Below are positions 1 to 4,260 of a DNA stretch of 7,761 bases, piece by piece (position 1 is the first letter of the stretch; each line of letters starts with the position of its first letter). This DNA is from Verrucomicrobiales bacterium. GTDB lineage: Bacteria > Verrucomicrobiota > Verrucomicrobiia > Verrucomicrobiales > DEV007. A program made the position numbers and the translations under genes. The notes beneath the pieces are model-generated. The model had not been told where the DNA came from. It ran no database searches and saw only the letters and a list, made by a program, of their open reading frames with translations. Where the stretch lies: assembly GCA_013911195.1 (NCBI GenBank), contig JACETS010000124.1, forward strand, positions 1-7,761, in the 5' to 3' direction.

Positions 1-31
1 GCGCTCAAATTATGAAAATTAGAAACCTTGA

Positions 32-523
32 CTAATAGGAGCCATCAAAATCTTCCATTCCTTCAAAAGCTCCTGGAGCCATAGCCTCTATAAGACCAAA
101 CACAATTAAAAACACTATACCTAGCCCAAAAGAAATCCACGCCCACATTGCCGCTTTCTTAGAATTCTCTTTGGCTTTTTCAATATCACCTGCAACAACA
201 AACCCATCGACTTTTGATGCATAAACAATACTCACAATTCCGAATGGCAAACAACAGCATAGGGTTACAAGAATACCCCAAACTAAATGGCTAGGCACTT
301 GCTCAGTAGGACTCCCAGTATTATTAGGTGTATTAGAAACAATACTTGGCACCGCAGTGGCACCAACAATACCTTCTATATTTCTTAATGGCTTCCATTC
401 ACCGAGCCCTTCGTACCATCCAACATCATCAAGAGAAAACTCACCATTAGCAATTGATTCATTGACCTTTTCAATAGGAAAAGGGCCGTATTGCTTGTCA
501 TTTTTACCAACAAATATTTCCAT
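32..523 (-). CDS. GYF_2 (DUF4339)-CD225 small membrane protein
   Basis: A 163-residue protein with two recognisable parts. Residues 1-50 resemble the GYF_2/DUF4339 fold, with YGPF at 12-15, an acidic LDDVGW stretch at 31-36 and W43 in GEWKPL; this small module is thought to bind peptides or proteins. After a Pro/Thr/Asn-rich linker (about 55-77), residues 78-147 match a CD225/dispanin region: a first membrane segment at about 80-101 with the Cys-rich CCCLPFGIVSIVYASKV core (89-105), a polar loop with AGDIEKAKENSKKA, and a second membrane segment at about 126-147. The acidic tail ends in MEDFDGSY. The start is ATG at 523; no Shine-Dalgarno sequence precedes it. GYF_2 plus CD225 is a recurring bacterial architecture, usually of unknown function, probably in the inner membrane with the GYF_2 head in the cytoplasm. 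A terminator separates it from the upstream gene, so it probably has its own promoter. The domain call is strong; the biological role is unknown. Confidence 0.88.
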   Translation of the reverse strand: MEIFVGKNDKQYGPFPIEKVNESIANGEFSLDDVGWYEGLGEWKPLRNIEGIVGATAVPSIVSNTPNNTGSPTEQVPSHLVWGILVTLCCCLPFGIVSIVYASKVDGFVVAGDIEKAKENSKKAAMWAWISFGLGIVFLIVFGLIEAMAPGAFEGMEDFDGSY

Positions 524-531
524 AACATTTT

Positions 532-560
532 ATTAAAGAATACTTTGTGTATTAACACAA
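532..560 (-). promoter_or_regulatory. Candidate promoter and inverted repeat before the GYF_2-CD225 gene
   Basis: Read on the minus strand, TTGTGT (555-560) and TTTAAT (532-537, 5 of 6 matches to TATAAT) are 17 bases apart. The -10-like box ends only 8 bases before the ATG at 523 and there is no Shine-Dalgarno sequence, so a leaderless or nearly leaderless transcript is possible. TTGTGT is also one arm of a perfect inverted repeat, TTGTGT-N4-ACACAA (545-560), which could be an operator. The -35 match is poor (3 of 6), so this is tentative. Confidence 0.22.
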
Positions 561-584
561 GACTACATGAAAATTAAATCTATA

Positions 585-616
585 AAAAAGGCGGAGAATT
601 TCTTCCCCGCCTTTTT
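585..616 (-). terminator. Rho-independent terminator
   Basis: AAAAAGGCGG (585-594) pairs perfectly with CCGCCTTTTT (607-616), and a further GAA/TTC pairing extends the stem inside after one mismatch, leaving a loop of about four bases. The GC-rich core is flanked by A and T runs on opposite sides, so it can work in both directions. Read on the minus strand, a run of six T follows the stem. It lies 28 bases beyond the stop codon of the 644-1462 gene and should end that transcript before the next gene. Confidence 0.85.
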
Positions 617-643
617 CTATGATTTGATCATCATAAATGAGTT

Positions 644-1462
644 TTACTTTTTTAGCTCCATTGAGCTTAAATCCTCTAAATACTCCAAATATTCAACTTC
701 AGTTTTACCTCCATCTTGGTGAATCGAATTCCACCCCTCCAAATACTTGATCCAAGAGCCTTCACCGTGCTTGGCATCGTAAATCTTACCTAAGCTTCCC
801 CACTCACGAAATTTCCCAAATTCCTCCCATGAATTAAATCCAATCCATCGGCCAAATGTCATATAATCACCACCTGATTCAAATCGCATGACCTGCCCTC
901 TAATCTTCAAATCACTCGCCGCAAGAGCTTCTGACATCTTTACCTCGTGAGCTGTTTTTTTCTGATACATTCCAGGCTTCATCTTCCACTTTTGAATCAC
1001 TCCGTACCTTGTCGGTACGCCTTCTTCTAAATTATTATATTCTGTTCCAGGAACATTCATCCAAACCTCCATAGGAGCGATTTTCGTTTTTTGTAAGGGG
1101 GTAATATTTTCCCTCCAATGACTACTCTCCTCATTACCTCTAGGAATATTAATAGTATTAGTCGTATTCGCTTTATCTAAATCAGCCCAAGACGACACAC
1201 CGAACAAACGCGCATACTGACCTGTACGAGGACCTGTCAAAACCTTCCATGTGGCCCATAAATCCGCACCCTCTTTACGATTGTATTCTTGAGTCTTCTT
1301 GGCTACCGCAGCCTCAAAATCCTTGGCATTATCAAGTTCAACCTCAATATGTCGAACCACCCAGATTGATGGACTTCCTTTACTGTCACCCTTTGCATGA
1401 TCGTCCGCCAAGCACATGCAAGGAAAACAAAATGACATTATCGCTATAATAATTTTTTTCAT
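644..1462 (-). CDS. Secreted protein with two tandem ferredoxin-like (dimeric alpha/beta barrel-type) domains
   Basis: A 272-residue protein with no firm family name. Residues 1-19 form a signal peptide: MKKIIIAIM, a Cys-rich hydrophobic stretch, then probable cleavage after C-L-A at 17-19. No lipobox is evident. The mature part contains an internal duplication. Residues about 32-97 (WVVRHIEVELD...WKVLTGPRTGQYARLFGVSSWADLDK) and about 151-218 (YGVIQKWKMKPG...VMRFESGGDYMTFGRWIGFNSWEEFGKF) share a beta-alpha-beta layout and a G-x-SW-[AE]-[DE]-[LF]-x-K type ending (GVSSWADLDK, GFNSWEEFGK). This pattern resembles NIPSNAP/ABM-like dimeric alpha-beta barrels, where two such domains form one barrel; that is an inference from the pattern. 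The tail (250-272) is charged. The start is ATG at 1462; no good Shine-Dalgarno sequence precedes it. The gene is transcribed away from the regulator at 1977 and is followed by a strong terminator, so it is probably a single-gene unit. Its ligand or catalytic role cannot be read from the sequence. Confidence 0.75.
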   Translation of the reverse strand: MKKIIIAIMSFCFPCMCLADDHAKGDSKGSPSIWVVRHIEVELDNAKDFEAAVAKKTQEYNRKEGADLWATWKVLTGPRTGQYARLFGVSSWADLDKANTTNTINIPRGNEESSHWRENITPLQKTKIAPMEVWMNVPGTEYNNLEEGVPTRYGVIQKWKMKPGMYQKKTAHEVKMSEALAASDLKIRGQVMRFESGGDYMTFGRWIGFNSWEEFGKFREWGSLGKIYDAKHGEGSWIKYLEGWNSIHQDGGKTEVEYLEYLEDLSSMELKK

Positions 1463-1489
1463 TATCTTAAGTTCTGAATTTTATTTTAA

Positions 1490-1506
1490 TATGAAACCAT
1501 TTCATA
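1490..1506. promoter_or_regulatory. 17-base inverted repeat, candidate operator
   Basis: TATGAAA-CCA-TTTCATA is a perfect 7-3-7 inverted repeat whose near edge is 27 bases upstream of the ATG at 1462. It overlaps the -10 box of the best promoter candidate on the minus strand, as expected for a repressor site. TGAAA...TTTCA half-sites are common in operators of several regulator families. It might instead form a small hairpin in the 5' leader. Confidence 0.4.
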
Positions 1507-1530
1507 ACAGAATGATAAAATTATTAGCAA
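1501..1530 (-). promoter_or_regulatory. Candidate promoter of the secreted two-domain gene
   Basis: On the minus strand, TTGCTA (1525-1530, 4 of 6 matches to TTGACA) is followed after 18 bases by TATGAA (1501-1506, 4 of 6 matches to TATAAT). This would start transcription about 30-35 bases before the ATG. The match is weak, and AT-rich DNA gives such hits by chance. Confidence 0.22.
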
Positions 1531-1678
1531 TCATATAAATGTTAAAATCTCTTCATTATTCTTTCACCTAGTCATTGGAAATGAATATTTATATAACTTA
1601 ACAACACATTACGTCATTTTATCCTAGCTTCTAATACGAGAAATAAAGCAGCAATTATCATATGACTCTTCTAGGAGA

Positions 1679-1707
1679 TTGACTGTTTTTTATATTATCA
1701 ATATATA
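1679..1707 (+). promoter_or_regulatory. Candidate upstream promoter of the regulator operon
   Basis: TTGACT (1679-1684, 5 of 6 matches to TTGACA) is followed after 17 bases by TATATA (1702-1707, 4 of 6). It is the best sigma-70-like pair on the plus strand of this intergenic region. A transcript from here would carry a leader of roughly 260 bases that includes the hairpin at 1735-1776. The spacer contains an AT-only inverted repeat, TATATT-ATC-AATATA (1691-1705), of doubtful meaning. Confidence 0.25.
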
Positions 1708-1734
1708 GGCTCCAATTTTCCCATGATTAATTTA

Positions 1735-1776
1735 GCCACCTCCTATCCCTAACCCCACGTTTGAGAAGGAGGCGGC
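1735..1776 (+). other. Hairpin pairing CCTCCT with AGGAGG in the regulator leader
   Basis: GCCACCTCCT (1735-1744) pairs with AGGAGGCGGC (1767-1776) with a single A-C mismatch and a 22-base loop. The 3' arm holds AGGAGG, the best Shine-Dalgarno match on the plus strand near a gene start, yet no long reading frame follows it. A 12-codon frame with a TTG start (1778-1816) sits 5 bases after it. The structure could be a leader RNA element, or an island left by an older insertion. Function unknown. Confidence 0.3.
1739..1749. repeat. 11-base direct repeat, copy 1 (CCTCCTATCCC)
   Basis: CCTCCTATCCC occurs here and again, identical, at 1899-1909, exactly 160 bases downstream. This copy overlaps the 5' arm of the hairpin. 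C-rich 11-mers repeated exactly in an AT-rich spacer are unlikely by chance, which suggests a protein-binding site or a duplicated segment. Confidence 0.5.
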
Positions 1777-1823
1777 ATTGATTAATATTATCTTATCAAA
1801 TTGTAAGGATATATGATCAGAAG

Positions 1824-1833
1824 TGATTAATCA
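1824..1833. repeat. TGATTAATCA palindrome, third copy of TGATTAAT
   Basis: A perfect 10-base palindrome. Its first eight bases also occur at 1724-1731 and 1779-1786, so the 8-mer is present three times within 108 bases, with spacings of 55 and 45 bases. Possible binding sites for an unidentified regulator; the AT-rich background weakens the case. Confidence 0.3.
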
Positions 1834-1898
1834 TGTAATGCAATTAGCATCATAATTATATAATTTCTGCATTCACCATTAAATCACCTATCGTTACT

Positions 1899-1909
1899 CC
1901 TCCTATCCC
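1899..1909. repeat. 11-base direct repeat, copy 2 (CCTCCTATCCC)
   Basis: Exact second copy of the 11-mer at 1739-1749. It overlaps the left end of the first candidate operator (1904-1918), so part of its conservation may reflect the operator's C-rich half. Confidence 0.5.
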
Positions 1910-1918
1910 CCATAAGGG
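1904..1918 (+). promoter_or_regulatory. Candidate operator, copy 1 (TAnCCCCnATAAGGG)
   Basis: This 15-base element matches, in inverted orientation, the element at 1954-1968 at 13 of 15 positions. It is itself a partial dyad, with ATCCC (1905-1909) opposite GGGAT (1916-1920). The centres of the two elements are about 50 bases apart, and a -10-like TATATT (1932-1937) lies between them. Paired sites around a promoter fit autoregulation by the GntR/LacI-type protein encoded immediately downstream; that link is an inference. Confidence 0.5.
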
Positions 1919-1953
1919 ATCAATATAAATATATATTGAGTTAGACTTCTACA

Positions 1954-1968
1954 CCCTTATTGGGGTTA
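1954..1968 (-). promoter_or_regulatory. Candidate operator, copy 2, at the regulator start
   Basis: Read on the minus strand this is TAACCCCAATAAGGG, which matches copy 1 apart from two positions. It ends 8 bases before the GTG start codon and contains GGGG (1962-1965), the only Shine-Dalgarno-like purine run before that start. A protein bound here could block transcription, while a role in translation initiation could also explain the G run. Confidence 0.45.
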
Positions 1969-1976
1969 ATTATTTT

Positions 1977-3047
1977 GTGACTCAATTAAGACTCTTATCC
2001 GCTGCTGAACAAGTCGCTGAACATCTCATTGCTGAAATCCAATCAGGTCAATTTAACAATGAAATGCCGGGCGCTATGCGCCTTTCGAAAACCTACGGCG
2101 TCAATCATAAAACAATGGAATCAGCGCTACAGCTTCTTGAAAAAAAGCAAATTTTAGAGAATAACGGCACTCGAAAATGTAGAACTATCAAAAGCGAAAG
2201 ATTGACTGACTCTGATAGTAGATGTCTTCGCATTGGCATTCTAACCATGGAAAAAGGTGACGAGAACGTTAACTACTTCATTGAGCTTAAAAATTTATTA
2301 GAAGAGAATGGGCATAAACCTTTTTTTACAGAAAGAAGTTTGATTGATCTTAAAATGGATCCTCGAAAGGTTTCAAATTTCATTACCAAGAATAAATCAG
2401 ATGCGTGGGTTGTAGGATCTGGATCAAGGGAAATACTAAAATGGTTTCATTCAATTGGGGCACCTACCTTTGCACTTTTTGGACATTACTCAGATATACC
2501 AATCGCTGCAATTTCTCCAGAAAAATCACCTGCATTAACTAAAGCCACTCGACATCTTATTAAACTCGGTCATCAACGCATTACATTGCTTTGTCGCAAA
2601 CACCTTAGAGGATCAAATCCAACACCGTTCGTATCGACAATGCTCAAAGAATTGGAAAATTCTGGTATCAAAACAAGCGATTTTAATTTACCCGAATGGC
2701 AAGAAGACAAGAAGGGTTTCAATGAAATTATGAATTCCCTTTTTAAAATCACCCCACCTACAGCAATAATTGCGGACGAATCTTTTATGTATACGGCTGT
2801 ACTACAGTACCTAGCTGGAATAGGTCTGAGAGTGCCTAAGGATGTCTCGCTAATTTGTACTGATAATGATGCCAACTTTGAATGGTGTGAACCATCAGTA
2901 AGTCATATTAGATGGGAATCCAGGCCCGTAGTCAGGAGAATTGTCCGCTGGGCAAACAACATTAGTCTTGGAAAAAATGATACGAGACAATCGGTTGTAT
3001 TATCTGATTTCATTTTAGGTGGAACCACAGGCCCTCCTCCAGCATAA
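1977..3047 (+). CDS. GntR-type winged-helix regulator with LacI/GalR-type sensor domain
   Basis: A 356-residue cytoplasmic transcription factor. Residues 8-72 form a GntR-like winged helix: EQVAEHLIAEIQSGQF, then the recognition region GAMRLSKTYGVNHKTMESALQLLEKKQIL and a basic wing. Residues about 84-350 form a periplasmic-binding-protein-like sensor of the LacI/GalR type. Landmarks are LRIGIL at 84-89, TRHLIKLGHQRITLL at 191-205, PPTAIIADESFMYTAVLQYLAGIGLRVPKDVSLICTD in pieces from 260 to 296, and GGTTGPP at 348-354. Such sensors usually bind sugars or related small molecules and change DNA affinity. This head-tail pairing is frequent in Verrucomicrobiota and Lentisphaerota and often sits beside glycan-use genes. 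The start is GTG at 1977; the N-terminus it gives fits the family, and no nearer ATG keeps the first helix. Two candidate operators lie just upstream, and the DUF3472-type gene follows after 51 bases, probably in the same transcript. The ligand cannot be predicted. Confidence 0.9.
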   Translation: MTQLRLLSAAEQVAEHLIAEIQSGQFNNEMPGAMRLSKTYGVNHKTMESALQLLEKKQILENNGTRKCRTIKSERLTDSDSRCLRIGILTMEKGDENVNYFIELKNLLEENGHKPFFTERSLIDLKMDPRKVSNFITKNKSDAWVVGSGSREILKWFHSIGAPTFALFGHYSDIPIAAISPEKSPALTKATRHLIKLGHQRITLLCRKHLRGSNPTPFVSTMLKELENSGIKTSDFNLPEWQEDKKGFNEIMNSLFKITPPTAIIADESFMYTAVLQYLAGIGLRVPKDVSLICTDNDANFEWCEPSVSHIRWESRPVVRRIVRWANNISLGKNDTRQSVVLSDFILGGTTGPPPA

Positions 3048-3098
3048 ACCTGATTGCTTTATGTTCTATTTATCAATTAATAATAGGGTAAACAATAT

Positions 3099-4232
3099 AT
3101 GAAATTATTAAAATTGACTCATTTAATTCTTTTTTTGGTTTCTCTCAAGATCATCGCAGGTGAAAATGCGGCTCCGTCATCCCATATGGTTTATAATGAC
3201 GCAAGTTTTCCAGGAGATATACTCATTAATGAGGTAAGAGTACCAAAAAAAGGGGAAGCCATGTACACCTATTATGAAGCTTTAGGTTGGGCAGGAAAAG
3301 CGGCAGGTTATGCAGGCATACAGGCTCATCCGAGAGGGCATAATTACATTTTTTCTATTTGGGATCACAAACAACATACCGCTCCTATTAAGGCTCTTTA
3401 CCAAGGTCCGGGAACTCTGGTCGAAAATTTTGGAGGTGAAGGTACGGGATTAAAATCTTGGAACTTTGAATTGGGTTGGGATACGGATGTTTGGTACACA
3501 CTAATTGCAAGATGCTGGATCGACAAGGATCGTACCTTTTATGGATATTGGGTGAAATCTGGAAAAACCAATCAATGGACACATATGGTTACCATGCAGG
3601 TCGCAGCAAAAAACGCATACCTACTGGGAGGAAACGATTCATTCATAGAGGATTGGCTCGAGACAGGAAAAAATTCTCGCACAACCCATATCCGCAATGG
3701 ATGGAAACGTAAACCAACTGGAGAGTGGCATGCATTTTCTAAGGCCAAATATTCTGTTAATAGTTGGGACTTAGTAAAAGGAAAACGTTCCTTTAATTAT
3801 AAGCTGAATTGGGATGGAGGAGTTGCTAAAGATTCAACCGGAGAATTTTACTATATGGTTTCTGGCGGCAAAGAGACGAAACCCACAACTAAAAATCCTT
3901 CGATATTTAAAATAGAGAGAAATTTCGAAAAACCTCAACAAACTCCGATTAAAATAATCTCAGCAAAAGCTAAAAGGATAAGCGCTCAAAAAATTAGTGT
4001 TGAATGGGAAAGTGATTCCACCACACTCCCGCAATTCTCATATGAAATCAAAGTCTTACATGCCATCAATAAAAATAAGCCCATTATTAGTCATCTCAAA
4101 ACAACTATTCCGCACCAAAGAAAAACTGAAATATCCATTCCAAAATCAATTAATTACAACGACATTAAAATCATTCTACAATGCAAAGATATATTAGATA
4201 ATGAATCTAACGTTTTGAATTTCGGGCTTTAA
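3099..4232 (+). CDS. Secreted DUF3472-type protein with C-terminal beta domain
   Basis: A 377-residue exported protein. Residues 1-20 are a signal peptide with probable cleavage after I-I-A. Residues about 50-222 resemble DUF3472, a beta-rich, presumably carbohydrate-related domain. Landmarks are YYEALGWAGKAAGYAGIQ, a YIFSIWD strand, GPGTLVENFGGEGTGLKS at 103-120, then GWDTDVWYTLIARCW, TFYGYWVKSG and the RNGWKRKPTGEWHAFSKAKYSV stretch at 199-220. Residues about 283-377 look like one fibronectin-III-like domain (KISVEWES, FSYEIKVL). Many relatives carry DUF5077 before DUF3472, whereas here only a short segment precedes it. The family has no proven activity; it is usually found beside sulfatases and glycan-degrading genes in marine bacteria, so glycan binding or processing outside the cell is inferred. 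The start is ATG at 3099, with a weak AGGG 10 bases upstream. It is the second gene of a probable operon with the regulator. Confidence 0.82.
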   Translation: MKLLKLTHLILFLVSLKIIAGENAAPSSHMVYNDASFPGDILINEVRVPKKGEAMYTYYEALGWAGKAAGYAGIQAHPRGHNYIFSIWDHKQHTAPIKALYQGPGTLVENFGGEGTGLKSWNFELGWDTDVWYTLIARCWIDKDRTFYGYWVKSGKTNQWTHMVTMQVAAKNAYLLGGNDSFIEDWLETGKNSRTTHIRNGWKRKPTGEWHAFSKAKYSVNSWDLVKGKRSFNYKLNWDGGVAKDSTGEFYYMVSGGKETKPTTKNPSIFKIERNFEKPQQTPIKIISAKAKRISAQKISVEWESDSTTLPQFSYEIKVLHAINKNKPIISHLKTTIPHQRKTEISIPKSINYNDIKIILQCKDILDNESNVLNFGL

Positions 4233-4260
4233 ATTCATCAAGCCAAAGAGAAATTTTTTT
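4225..4260 (+). terminator. Weak candidate terminator between converging genes
   Basis: GGCTT (4225-4229) can pair with AAGCC (4240-4244) around the stop codon of the DUF3472-type gene, and a run of seven T (4254-4260) follows after 9 bases. The stem is short and the T run is displaced, so it is a poor match to an intrinsic terminator. No better one is seen in the 26 bases separating the two converging genes. Confidence 0.25.

Larger units (their letters stand above)
1463..1976. other. Divergent 514-base intergenic region rich in repeats
   Basis: No convincing protein gene is present. The region is strongly AT-rich with a few short C-rich or G-rich islands. It holds a 17-base inverted repeat and possible promoter for the minus-strand gene, a possible plus-strand promoter (1679-1707), a hairpin pairing CCTCCT with AGGAGG (1735-1776), three copies of TGATTAAT (1724, 1779, 1824), an 11-base direct repeat CCTCCTATCCC (1739 and 1899), and two inverted copies of TAnCCCCnATAAGGG near the regulator start. 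Candidate sites are listed separately. This much ordered sequence between divergent genes suggests a complex control region, but no site is proven. Confidence 0.8.

Noticed and set aside
1622..1676. TCCTAG...CTAGGA inverted repeat as a mobile-element end or hairpin
   Set aside because: Only six bases pair across a 43-base loop, with no transposase or target duplication.
1701..1724. A minus-strand 8-codon frame from ATG at 1724, preceded by AGGAGG
   Set aside because: It is very short, the spacing of 14 bases is poor, and it lacks any recognisable feature.
1778..1816. A 12-codon leader peptide with TTG start after AGGAGG
   Set aside because: It is too short and of too ordinary composition to call a gene; kept only as part of the hairpin observation.
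2573..2875. Minus-strand 100-codon frame opposite the regulator
   Set aside because: It mirrors the LacI-type sensor coding sequence and resembles no protein family.
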